NCBI GenBank assembly: GCA_023853785.1
Contig: JAJIRX010000248.1
Coordinates: 1 to 30,634, forward strand
Length of the DNA: 30,634 nucleotides
Origin: Psilocybe azurescens
Lineage: Eukaryota; Basidiomycota; Agaricomycetes; Agaricales; Agrocybaceae
Direction of reading: 5' to 3'
The notes under the pieces are model-generated. The model did not search any database. It had not been told where the DNA came from and was given only the letters and a program-made list of their open reading frames with translations. The number at the start of each line of letters is the position of its first letter. Within the stretch, counting starts at the first letter, position 1. Below are positions 1-10,324 of the stretch, piece after piece. The translations under genes and the position numbers were made by a program.

Positions 1-459
1 ATCTTTCGTCCAACTTCGTCCGCTCAGCTTGCTGTGACGTTTAAACACCATACCAAATACCACACCCAGAATCTATCTTCTTTCGAACTGGGAATGATAG
101 CTGTGCATTCGATTGACGCGTCTCACTGGTTGGAACGGTTCAAAGCCGAGCAATTACGGTCATCTTCATCGACGGCAAACACACCTTTCGAAAGTATATA
201 TTCAGATCTCCGAAAGCTTCGAATATCATATGGTCTAACCACAGTGGTGACTCATTGGGGACTTCTGCACCAATACTTAGGCGCCAATGATAATCACCTG
301 CAGCCACCCAGCACATTGCACCTTGATTCTGTGCGCATACCCGTGACAGATCTTGCAATCACCGCTTTCTCGAGGGATGTCGACCATTCTCGCTTAGGAG
401 AGATCCATTGGTGCGCACAAGCTTCCAGAAATCCCCAAAGCGCACTTTTTCTTGTGTAG
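1..459 (+). CDS. XRCC2-like RecA-family DNA repair protein, C-terminal part
   Basis: The frame is open from base 1 to a TAG at 457-459, so this is the 3' part of a gene that begins outside the window. The listed GTG at 34 is not a real start. The reading contains RPTSSAQLAVT, then AVHSIDASHWLERF, then an LRKLRISYGLTTVVTHWGLL segment. This order (strand, Walker-B-like strand ending in a serine plus a hydrophobic/WL helix, then a helix and a second core strand) is what the XRCC2 branch of RecA/RAD51 paralogs has after the ATPase core. XRCC2 proteins act in homologous recombination in RAD51-paralog complexes. The ATP-binding P-loop would lie upstream and is not visible. The gene is convergent with the transporter ending at 658. 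The assignment rests on motif memory only; another RAD51 paralog or a RecA-like regulator is possible. Confidence 0.55.
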   Translation: MFRPTSSAQLAVTFKHHTKYHTQNLSSFELGMIAVHSIDASHWLERFKAEQLRSSSSTANTPFESIYSDLRKLRISYGLTTVVTHWGLLHQYLGANDNHLQPPSTLHLDSVRIPVTDLAITAFSRDVDHSRLGEIHWCAQASRNPQSALFLV

Positions 460-657
460 TAAGCGAACGAGGGATAGAAATACTATGACTGGGTGTCTAT
501 GTAACTAATTAAGATCGTTTTGAGAATGTCATGTTTCATCTACTGTTTACAAAGTTCTAGATACATCATAAATATACAGCAACACAGTTACTATGGGTAT
601 CAAGATACGCAAGTCGTAATGAGTGAATATATGCTTCGATTGCAAAGTCAAGCATGT

Positions 658-2204
658 CTAAGGTTCATGTGCATCTGAAATAGCTATCGATTCTTCTTGT
701 TCCTCCGCGTCCTCAAAACCAATCGCCACGAAGCTACACAGTACCAACAGTGCGCCGATGATGACTTGAAACTTTGACGGCCTCAAACGTATGAAGTCAC
801 CCAGGACTGCAACTGGAATTGTGAGACTTAGGCCGATCGTGACGACCAACGGAGTAGTTTTAAGCATCGCAAGAACATAGATATAATCACTTGAAAGAGT
901 GATAGCCATCTACAGGAATTTTAGCGAAGAAGGGCTACCGAATAACATTTGGGACATACATTAATCAACAGTGCCGACAGAACTGTGCTACTTGGAGGTA
1001 GCTCGAAAACTTCGACTCCTGTCAAGTGAAGGATGACGCCAACGGGCAAGCCGGCAATGATGTTAAAAAGCCCCACAAATCCAAAGAATAATTGCATGTT
1101 GATCCTTGATTCCGATTTGATTCGTACTTTCAGGAGGATGACATACATCGCATAGAACATGGCCGATATAAGGGCTAGCGCGTCACCAAGTATTGCCGAC
1201 GAATTGATGATGCTAGTCGGGCGAGTTGATGTAGCTGGTTCAGAATCCGATATCGAAACAAGTATCACACCCATAAAACTAGAGAAAACGATTCATGAAA
1301 TGGAAAATTAACATGCTGAGATTTCGTTACCTAGTGGCGACAGCACCGATTTTGACCAGGCTTAAGCTTTCCACTCGGAATAAACGTCCAATGGCAAGAG
1401 TAAAAAGCCTACCGCTCTTATCAGCCCAAGTATTATACTCGGTTGAGTGGAGGTTTGACGTACCACTCATACTGGACAAAATAGTCGCACTGGCGACACT
1501 CGTATAACCAAGAGAGGCGTTGACAGACCAGTTTGCAACAAACCAAATCAAGCAGAAAGTGAAAGCGAGGTGGGCCGTCTCTCTATCGTTCAAAGGAGGA
1601 AGGGGCTGCTGAATGATTTGACTATCCGAGGAATACCCATACTGTGCCGAATAGCATTTTTAAACCTCCAACATATGTTAAAAACTATACGATAGTTACC
1701 TCTGAGGGCACTCCATTAACCAGAGGCTGATATTCGTCAACAGACCTTACATCGTAAACAAAAAGATGCTTGGAAAGGTATTACATGAAAACCTACCTAT
1801 CTGTCAGAAAAGGCTTTCTGCTCATGTCGCGACTTTGTGGCCACCATCTTCGAATAAGGAGTGGTATCAGATAGAGAGAGAATGAACTCGTATTCATATA
1901 GGTGAGGCTGAATAATTCTATCAATAAATAAGCATAGAGATGGGCGATTCGCGGGGCGTACAGAAATGGTTTATTGTATCCGGCTTCGTACACACCCTAA
2001 AAGAAGGCATATAAATAAGAAGGTTTTTCTGTACTGGTACTTAGTACGTACTTGTGTGACGAAGTTGGCAAAAGTCCATAGGAGAACGACAATGATGAGC
2101 AAGCCAATCCCAATGAAATAATCCTTGCGGCCATGGGGTACAACCAAGGGTTCAAGCGGCTGAACCTCACGACTACGAGAACGAATGGGTTGTAGAGTAT
2201 CCAT
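658..2204 (-). CDS. SLC35F/Thi74-type drug/metabolite transporter (EamA-like), vacuolar or endomembrane
   Basis: Exons read on the minus strand: 2204-2052, 1996-1962, 1907-1797, 1745-1700, 1641-1331, 1278-960 and 909-658, all with GT-AG introns and matching phases, giving about 408 residues. The chain starts MDTLQPIRSRS and has a first membrane segment near residues 28-48. It then carries YNKPFLLTYMNTSSFSLYLI across the 1908-1961 intron, then FTFCLIWFVANWSVNASLGY, SVASATILSS and YAMYVILLKV, and it ends in an acidic tail. This is the typical pattern of fungal SLC35F5/YML018c/Thi74 proteins, predicted ten-helix transporters whose substrate is poorly defined. Inside exon 5 there is a further intron candidate (1409-1463). 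It lies exactly where the conserved SSxSG-FFTL motif is interrupted, but splicing it requires one more T in the T5 run at 1402-1406. As printed, the sequence reads through with about 15 unusual residues. The gene is divergent from the PPR gene. Confidence 0.85.
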
Positions 2205-2597
2205 CTCTTAGAGGCTCCTAAGTGAGAGTGCGTGGTCAGTGCCCTACAAAAAGCTGAACATCGACGCGGGGAAGCAGATACAGTTGTGTGCGATGGCGAC
2301 ATTGTCAACATTAAGATCCCTGTCAACGCTACTTACATAATCCCATTTAAGCGTGGGAAGCCGTCTATCCAGCCTCCTTCGAACGATTTTTATATTTCAA
2401 TTCAACAAACAGCTGACTATCAAGTTTTGCAGGTCGCGACAACCGGGGAGGTGTCTTTCCATGCTGCCTATACTATAGCTGCTGTTATCCTCTTGCAGAA
2501 AGGTACGCGGCCTTGTAGTCTTCAAGCTTTTGCAATGCTTATAGGTTCATGAGCAGATCTGCAAACGGTTCGTGTTGTGGATAATACCCAGTTGTCC
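2205..2597. promoter_or_regulatory. Divergent intergenic region between transporter and PPR gene
   Basis: This 393-base stretch separates two head-to-head start codons and should hold both promoters. A reading frame on the plus strand is open from 2232 to 2552 without an early ATG. It could be joined in phase to the PPR frame by removing 2503-2553 (GTACGC...ATGAG). Its protein resembles nothing I recognise, so I treat it as leader or promoter sequence rather than a coding exon. No clear TATA box or named factor site was seen. Confidence 0.4.
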
Positions 2598-5211
2598 ATG
2601 CTCCGGAGGTCTTTATTTGCTCAGAAGCGACATCTGGAGTCGAGCATAGCAAAATGCGTATGTCTACCGCACAATGCGACCTTCAACTTCACTCAGGGCC
2701 CACGGTTTGCGTCCCAATTGCCGATGCCCAACCTCTCTTCCGACATCTCAAAACCGACATCAGGCAATCCACAACATCCGGGGTACACTACCAATCTTCG
2801 AGGATACTACATCCATACCCCTACTCCCAGGGATTTTATTCATATCATGGCAGCCCTGGCGTCCCATCAACCTTTGGAAAAGATTTTGCGATTCATTAGG
2901 AAATCCTCTTCTCTTCTCCATTTCTTCTCGAATAGACGAACCATTCGGGAAATTGCTAAAGAATTGGCACAATCTCCCAAACCACATCATTCTATTCAGA
3001 TCCTCAACCTTGCTTATCATCTTGGACATACCTTGAATGCCAGTGCCTATGAATCTGTTTCTTTCCGCCTTGCTCAATCACGGAATTGGGACATGATACT
3101 TGGAGTTGTTGGAGCTGCCAGAAAGCATGTTGGACACACTACCCTTAGACTTTTGAATTGGCGTGCCCTAGCATTGATGGAATCACAGCGGTACTCATCT
3201 CTGCGACGTATCTTGGATGAATTCCAGGCCGCAGATATTACTCCAATACGGAGGACCTATCATATAATACTATCTGGATGTCTGCGGAATCACGATTTGG
3301 CAGGGGCCAAACGCAGCCTTCAGGATATGCGTGATGCTGGAATTCATATGGATGCAACTACACACGCTTTGATCAGCAATTCCTACCGGAAATTTGGTGT
3401 AGATCCTCAAGTTCGTTACAATGCCCTAGCCAGTTTGCCTGGGCTCACTCCTGGTATGCGCACCACCGTCATCAATAATATTCTCCAGTCTGCACTTGAT
3501 GCAGACGATCTGTCCACCGCCTTCCGCCTTCTGTCATTATTTTGCGACAAGAATATTATCAGCACCCTTTCTCTCGCATCGACAAAATTTGCATTTGAAA
3601 GAATTCAGCCAAACTCGGTCAATCTTCCACCGTTACTGGCCCTCAACGTGAAACCCAATTCTGATACATTTGCTCTCTTCATGAACTACCTCATCCAAAA
3701 TCTTGATTATGAGGGTTCTCTCGAAGTTGCAAACAAGTCCATTCTACTAGGAATACCACCAAGTGCAAACCTAGTGACATCCTTAGTTCACACATACTTC
3801 CTACAAGGACAGGGAGATAACGCAATACATATGCTCTCGCATTTGTCTGTCACTTCGAAGACCGAGGATTGGAATGCTCTGAGAATTGATTCACTGGGCG
3901 GCCACGATTTGCCTTCGTTGATTCTCACTCACGTGCCACTCACGACTCGTATGTTCAATGCCTTGCTCAGGGGTATACTGAACCGACAGGGTCTTTCCCT
4001 TGTCCCAAACATTTTTTCAATCATGTATGCAAACAACATTCGACCAAACGCTCGGACGATCGAAGTTTTGCTCTCGTACATGAATCAAGTGAATATACCA
4101 CATCCCCGAACCTTTTTCAAGTTCTTCGTGCTCTTACAACCGCATCACCTATCCGACCGTCGGTGCAACATATGCACAATATTGTCAGTCGTATATTCCG
4201 GGACGAGAGAGCAATGGTGGTACGCAGTGCCTGGTCGCGTCACTTTGCCAAAAGAATGGATCCTTCAAGGCTCCGTCGTCGAAAACGAATTCCTATTTTG
4301 GGCACTACAGATTCTTTCGATCCCTTGGCTGGGATTGAAATAGGAAAGCATTTATCTTATCGTACTGCTGCAAGGCCCACTGTACAATCATTAACTGCGC
4401 ACGAAGTGAAGACCGACAGCGTCATGGTCTTTCTTCGCATTCGACGACAATCTGTTTTGCATTTGGACGTGGATTCAGCGCATCGTTTTCTCGAGACGCT
4501 CATGGCTCGGGGAATGCACCCCAACGTATATCATTTTGGTGCACTCGTCGAGGGTATGCTCTCGCAGGCAGATTTGCTTCAGCCCTCGAAGTTATGAAGA
4601 GCGCAAGTAATTCGGGTGTTAAACCTAATATTGTAATGTACACCAACCTTATTGCTGCGTATGCTCGCCGTCAGGATATCAAGTTAGCTGTATCGATGTT
4701 CAAGGCTATGCTCGCGGCTGGCATTACGCCCGATATTCCATCAATCGACGCCGTGGTTAGCGCATTCCATGCGAAAGGGGACCACAAAATGGCACGGGAT
4801 CTCTTGAAGGCGTTATGGGTTTATATTCAACCTTTCCCAAAAAATTTAGCAGACGCCGATTTGGAAACACTTCTTTCTCATTTTCGCTCAGTTGATTCTG
4901 CGCCGTCTAAGAAGGCGAAGTTTACCCTAACCAAACGGTTACAGACATATCTCCAAATGCGGAAGATAATCCGAGCATATAGGAGGTATTTTGGGTCGCG
5001 CGCTCGACCCAAAAGGATACGGCGGCGTGCGCGAAAGAGGGAATGTAATAGAGATGCTAAAGAAAAACATGACCGTCATCCAAGGAAACTTTGTCGTCAT
5101 CTTACATCGCGTAGTTGCATACAGAATCGTTTGGCGGGGACGTCCAAACCGCGGAATAGCATACGCGTGATAAAATATATGATATTGATAGCATTTACCA
5201 TGAAGCACTAG
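2598..5211 (+). CDS. Mitochondrial pentatricopeptide repeat (PPR) protein, interrupted by frame breaks
   Basis: The first ATG of the long frame is at 2598 and gives MLRRSLFAQKRHLESS, a basic, serine-rich start typical of a mitochondrial presequence; the frame-open GTG at 2577 is less likely. The body shows repeated 35-residue helical hairpins, for example RTYHIILSGCLRNHDLAGAK followed by MRDAGIHMDATTHALI, and near the end VKPNIVMYTNLIAAYARR. PPR proteins bind single-stranded RNA and in fungi act in mitochondrial RNA processing or translation. The reading moves from the first frame to a second near 4087, with good PPR-like sequence TTSPNLFQVLRALTTASPIR in the new frame, and again near 4553, where YALAGRFASALEVMKSA continues the repeat. 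Each change equals one missing base in a short run. The 3' end is unclear: the current frame becomes arginine-rich and stops at 5211, while another frame ending at 5170 looks more protein-like (TVIQGNFVVILHRVVAYR). Convergent with hapX. Confidence 0.8.
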
Positions 5212-5239
5212 GTATAATAAAATTACATTTCTAATGATA

Positions 5240-6979
5240 TCATGAAAACTTTGCATCTAGCAACCGAAGCGCCTCTCGTACACCTTCCGCATGAACCTGG
5301 CGTAACCTTCGACGGCCACATTCTAGTAAAACTTCCTGCGGAACCAGTCTTAAAGAAGGAGATGTTCGCCCAGGCCTCATCCCTTCACTTCGATCCATAG
5401 AAAGGTCGTCCATCACTGTGCGGTTGGGTGGGAGTTGAGGTGCTGGAGAAATCACCAGGCGTGGCCCCAAACATTTAGATCGACTAGATACAACCTCAGC
5501 CAGGAGAGAAAGATCTGCGAACTCTACGTTAGGATGTGCTTTGATTTTGCGCCATGCGTCATTCGTCGGTATAAGATCTGCACTGTGGCCAAGGGAAGAA
5601 GCTGGGTCGTCTGGAGATGTCGATGGGCAATTACCACAACCCAGCCCAGTGGATTTGCCACCACAACATGTGCCACTGGAACTAGTTTGACTTTGAGGAG
5701 GACAACTGCCGCAATCTGTAGGCCCTGAGGTCGTGTTTCCAATGGCCGCACAGAACGCCTTTCCAAAAGCATCATCTCCACAAGCCAGGCAATTGGACGG
5801 ATCTCCTGAACAGTTTGCGTCCAATGGACGACTTGGGGTCGAAATAACTTGCACAGGGAACACTGAATTAGCCTGAACGGCACCTAACCGCCTACGAAGA
5901 GCGACTGGGGGTTGATAGGGTGGCAGATTATTCAAAATTGAAGGTCCGTCTGGTACAGTAGGCGCTTGAAAATCGGCATCGAGGGCCTCTCTACTGACGA
6001 GGACTTGTTCATTGGTGAAATTATTGGAATTTCTATCAACGACTGCCATTTCTTGACAGACACAGATAGTATCCTCATTACAAAACCGCACCCAAAAGGT
6101 GCGAAGGGTCGCAGAGTAATTTCAACGCCTTTCATATTTGGCGAAAGATCAGTGAACTGAGTAAAGGAGTTCGCATCCAAGCCAGCTTCGGCATCGTACG
6201 AAAGAGAAGGAAATTGCGTGTCCGCTGTCCTGTTCGAATCTGGAGTAGATGCAACAGAAGGTGAGAAGGATAGTGGAGGTGCAGAAGAGGCTGATAATGG
6301 TGCAAGGTCGCAAATGGTATTTTTGCGAGTTTTCTTGTGCGCATGATTGTCCGTACTAGGCATTGCAGCGGAAGGGGAGTCGTCCCTCTGACGTCTCTTC
6401 TTATCTTTTTCCTGTAATGATTGCTGGTCGGTTATTCGTGGTAGACCTATTTGCTGTTGTATTTGAGATAACTTGGCCTGAAGTGCCAGATTTTCATTTC
6501 GCAGCTTTTCGTTCTCTTCCTTCAGACGTTTAGCAATATTTTTGCAGAGCGACATTTCTTTCGATTTCTCCTTGCTCGTAAGATTGTATTCGAGCTTGTA
6601 ACTCCGAAAGCTGAGATTGTTTGCGCTCTCGAAATGCCCTCTGAGCAGCTCTGCTTATAGGGTTAGAAATCAAAGGATAGTGTCAAGTATGACCACTGAC
6701 CTATTTTGGATACGTCGGCCCTTAGTGTCGACTTGCTAAACGAGACACCCTTTAAGTAGCATCAAACAGGATATAACAATTGTAGCTACCTCTTGTTCAG
6801 CTTTTGCAGGAGATACGGCATCCTTTTTTGGCTTTCGACCTGGCTTTGGTTTCGGTTGAATAACCCATTCTTTCGATGCTATAATCACCTGTTCACTGAA
6901 CCATCAAAAGTACAGTGCGAAAATAAATACCTGTGGCCCACAGAGTCGTCGTCAAAGATGAGGCGTTGGAAGACGACAT
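5240..6979 (-). CDS. hapX: HapX-type bZIP iron-homeostasis transcription factor
   Basis: Exons on the minus strand: 6979-6931 (uncertain), 6888-6790, 6735-6701 and 6650-5240. Domains in order: a Hap4-like CCAAT-complex binding motif (SKEWVIQPKPKPGRKPKK); a bZIP basic region assembled across two introns (TKGRRIQNRAAQRAFRERK) with the HapX-type continuation LQARIQSYEQGEIERNVALQ and a leucine zipper; then cysteine-rich regions CGFCNEDTICVCQE, CLACGDDAFGKAFCAAI and CGSC...TCCGG...CGNC; and a conserved C-terminal block (NDAWRKIKAHPNVEFADLSL, VHADGVREALRLL-like). HapX works with the CCAAT-binding complex to repress iron-using genes and activate uptake; the cysteine regions sense Fe-S or iron status. 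Two frame changes interrupt exon 4: one at the run 6539-6543, and one at 6082-6085, inside the first cysteine region, where one extra T restores GCGFCNED. Exon 1 is one base out of phase with exon 2, so the true start is not settled. Confidence 0.9.
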
Positions 6980-7306
6980 GGATGGTCCCGAGAAGATGAA
7001 TATACAGTAGACGTCGACGTCGACGAAATAACGAAGGGAATGTAGCACTGTGACTGCCTACAGAAGCGGTAGGAAAGCAAGGAATGGGTCGGATCTTTAT
7101 CTGATAAGATGCCTAGCTTTGGTAAGCTTGACTTTCCCTCGGCTTTATCGGCTGCATTGCTCTTCCGGTTACTGCGCACATTAGTACTTATTCTCGCCTG
7201 ACTTTTTCTTCGGCAACCGTGGAACACTGGAAAGCGGAATGAAGATTTTCAGAGTAAATATAGGAAACAGAAGTTTTCGGAAAAGTGGTACGGGTGAGAT
7301 ATCTGT
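6980..7306. promoter_or_regulatory. hapX upstream region / eIF3b 3' flank
   Basis: This 327-base gap lies between the eIF3b stop and the putative hapX start, both on the minus strand, so it carries the eIF3b terminator and the hapX promoter. The only recognisable element is the iron-GATA site listed separately. Short open frames here have no family features. Confidence 0.5.
7099..7107 (+). promoter_or_regulatory. Fungal iron-responsive GATA-factor site ATCTGATAA
   Basis: ATCTGATAA matches exactly the ATCWGATAA consensus bound by fungal iron-repressor GATA factors (Urbs1, Fep1, SreA, Sfu1 group). It lies about 120 bp upstream of the putative hapX start. In other fungi these repressors turn hapX off when iron is plentiful, so the position suggests the same loop here. 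A single 9-bp match could be chance, but such a match in a 327-bp region upstream of this particular gene is unlikely. Confidence 0.6.
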
Positions 7307-9910
7307 TTAATCTACAATTTCCTCGGTTTGCTCGATGACTTCATCGATCCAGACCTCAATCTCTTCTTTGGCATCTTCTTTGCCCTGTAATTTTTGGAGG
7401 TGTTCTTCTCCGAGCTCCTTCCTGCGAAGCAAGCGCCATGCATTCCATTCGTCCACCAAGCGCTTGCGTAGAGCAATGAGCTCGGCGCTCACATTGCTCT
7501 CCTCAGCTGCGTCTTCTTCGTCAAAGGCGCGACTATATTCTCGGAGATTCTTCCTAATGAGTTTCTGTTGCTCCTTGGACAAAAGGCTAGGTGGTCGTGG
7601 TCGCCAGATAAATTGTTTAAAGCGATCTTGAATTTGTTTCACAAGCTCTTGGCCTCGGAAATCCCAAATCGCGTAACCATTTTCGAGCTGAAATGAAAAT
7701 TACTACCTATGGTAATGGCAAGGAAATACATTAGACTTACTGTATGAGTCCAAGCACTAGCACTGGTGGCAAGATATCTCCCGCTGGGATCCCATTCAAC
7801 ATCTGTCACTCCGTAATGGTCTGCTATCCCCAACAGTTGTATACCGCTGCCCCAATCCGCTTGACCTTCCCTTCGGTGAGCCTCTTCGGAGTTGAAGTCG
7901 AGATCCCAAAATTCAAGTTCTGATTTGCTCGAAGAACCAACAGTGGCAAGAACAACGTGTCTGCCACGAGGTGACCATCTGATGGCATTGCTGGTCCGTG
8001 AAGATAATGTACCTGGAAACATTGATGAGCGAATAAACTGCAATTACAAAAAAAAAAAACTCACGAAGAAGTCTGAAATCGTTCTTGCCATGGTCGAGTT
8101 GATAAAAGCTAACATCAGTTTTGATGGTGACACCAGGTGCAGGATTGCCCAAATTCGGATCATTGCTAGAAACGATTGCAAATCGTTCGCCCTTTGGTTC
8201 CCAAGAAAAGTCCATGACGGTATCTATAACAGCGCGTGTATTAGTTCGGCGATAAGGGAAGCTATACTCGTCGCATACCTTTGAGCTCAACGACCTCAAC
8301 CGGATAATCCTTTTCACGCATACGGAAGATTTCCAAATTGCAGAAGATAGATTTCTTGGTTTTTGTATGTCGATCAACCTTCACGCAGAGAAAATCTCCT
8401 GATTTTGCCAATACAATTTGCACTATGACTCAACTTTAGCATGGTTGGGACAATGAATAGTCTGAAATATTACCTCAGTAACATTGAACAGATTTTTGGC
8501 GGAGTATTGTGCGACTTGGGAAACCCATCAAAGTGACTCGTGCAGGCTGATTGGCAACTTCTGGGGTCCAATACACCAACTTGTTTTCTCGAATTTTTTG
8601 GTGGGTTTTGCGCCTGGCACGGCCGATACCATGATGTCCTCCTTGTCCTTGTCCCCTATTGGACACCATTCGAAGTCGACGACGCCCTCAATTTTCAAGC
8701 TTTTTTGCCTTGAAGATACATGCTGGGAAGTTCATGAACACTAATCATTTGCCCAGGTGTAATACGGGCAACGTATTTGTCATCGGGGCTCCATTTGAGT
8801 GCGGGCCATTGCATCTGCTTTTTGATGGACGGAGGGTCGCCTTCGTTATACGTGGAGAATGTTCGCAGGAGGTCGCCCGACTTGATGTCCCAAACGGCAA
8901 GATTATTACCTTCATCATCAGGGGGAGAAATATTGAGGTCCTTGGATTGCTCCTTCAGGGACGATGATGGGTTCATTGGACCATGTGACCATATATTGCT
9001 CACAGGGTGAGAAGTCGATGAGTTTGACTAAAGGATGGGCAAATCGCTGTTGAGCTTTCCAAGAGGAACCCCCATAGTCTCACACCCTGTCGATGAAGGG
9101 TTGCGACGTATGTTCCTAACGGTGACCAAGCTACGTAGAGGAAGTCTTTCCAGTCCTATAAACCAAGGATTAGGTTCAAATGATGTTGGAGAAAACAGAT
9201 TAATACTCACCGGCTTGTATGCGACCTCTGACTGAGAGGGCTTCCCATGCCAATTAATCAAAACCTCATCACCACGGTAAGTGACATATTGATCACGGCC
9301 TTGGGGATCAGCGAGCCATGCACGTAGATGTTCCTGAACAGAAATTAATTCCACACATTAATGATTTATAAAGAAAAACGTACTCTTGGTATATACTCTT
9401 CTACTTGAGGCTCAACATATGTTTCGTCTAGCTCAGCGTATCGCTCGATGTCAGTGAAGCGGTTGACTCGGAACGTATGTTTAGTATCGAAGGGGTGGTT
9501 GTGAATGGTTGTAAGAGCAAGGTTGGCATCGTCCTCATTCCTGAATTCGATGAACATAAAACTTGATACAGACAAGTCAGAAATTGGCGAAGACGAAACA
9601 CAAGCCATCCGCTCACCCTTTGCTTTTCCCTGTGGTACTGTCCCAGGGCATGAATATGTCATCATGCTTTACAGAGACTCCTTTCTTCCCAAACTCTTTC
9701 ACTACTCTGTCCATAAGCTTGCCCTGCTTAGACCTGTCGATAACAGGTACACCGTCTACGACCAAAAGGTTGTCAAATCCGTCATCGTACTGGACTTGAT
9801 ACCTACAAAATAATCAGAAAGTATAATACAATTCAGATAGACAACTATTACTTGTTTTCAATGTCAGAATAATCGATACCATCATCGATTTGGTTGGTTG
9901 CTTCAGGCAT
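7307..9910 (-). CDS. PRT1: Translation initiation factor eIF3 subunit b (Prt1)
   Basis: Exons on the minus strand: 9910-9852, 9802-9617, 9561-9384, 9333-9211, 9155-8474, 8422-8279, 8223-8065, 8012-7741 and 7687-7307, giving about 728 residues, close to the usual fungal length. The N-terminal RNA-recognition motif is clear ([20 protein letters not shown] ... [17 protein letters not shown]). A WD40-like propeller follows ([72 protein letters not shown]), then the C-terminal [15 protein letters not shown] block and an acidic tail. eIF3b is the scaffold of the eIF3 complex on the 40S subunit and is essential in yeast. Exon 5 changes frame at homopolymers 9069-9073, 8921-8925, 8701-8706, 8594-8599 and 8493-8497, and exon 6 changes at 8398-8399. 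At each, the next frame continues the conserved protein. I take these as sequence errors rather than a pseudogene, because every intron and motif is otherwise intact. Confidence 0.95.
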
Positions 9911-10165
9911 TTTGAGAACGGATACAAGGTAAGCACTTCAACGTCTTCATTTTTTGGGCAGCAAGATCGTCGGAGTTTGATTCCGTTTATTTGCGACTGA
10001 TTGACTCGCGAAGAGCCGCCTGCCACCCTCTTTAGGCCTGTCATGTAAACATTTCTCGTACCGTTCCGACAACGCTCACTTATCTCTCTCTCAACATCGC
10101 GTTGCAAACGTTGCATCCCCTTCCCAAAGTCCGTCAAATTCCCACAGGAAATATTCAACTTAGAC

Positions 10166-10324
10166 ATGAGTGAAGAACATGAACTTGAACTTGACATCTC
10201 TGGGTCAGACTATGATGAAGCCTCTGCTTGGGTAAAAGTGTCAATTTGCAAACACTGGGGCCCATCCAAACACAGGACATGTGATAGTACCCCAGATCTG
10301 CAGAAAACATTTTATCTCAGTTGA
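10166..10324 (+). CDS. Short ORF or interrupted first exon at the edge of the CG-poor tract
   Basis: An ATG at 10166, divergent from eIF3b, opens MSEEHELELDISGSDYDEAS. This acidic start looks like the beginning of a host gene. The printed frame stops at 10322-10324 after 52 residues. A possible splice donor (TGG|GTAAAA) lies at 10232, almost exactly where CG dinucleotides disappear, so the rest of a gene may be cut off by inserted DNA. No family is recognised, and it may be only a chance ORF. Confidence 0.3.
   Translation: MSEEHELELDISGSDYDEASAWVKVSICKHWGPSKHRTCDSTPDLQKTFYLS

Noticed and set aside
2232..2552. Open frame before the PPR gene as a separate protein or first exon
   Set aside because: It has no early ATG, no family features and sits in the divergent promoter; a phase-compatible splice to the PPR frame exists but is weak.
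6225..6245. GTTCGAATC, like a tRNA T-arm
   Set aside because: It lies within hapX coding sequence and no acceptor or anticodon arms surround it.
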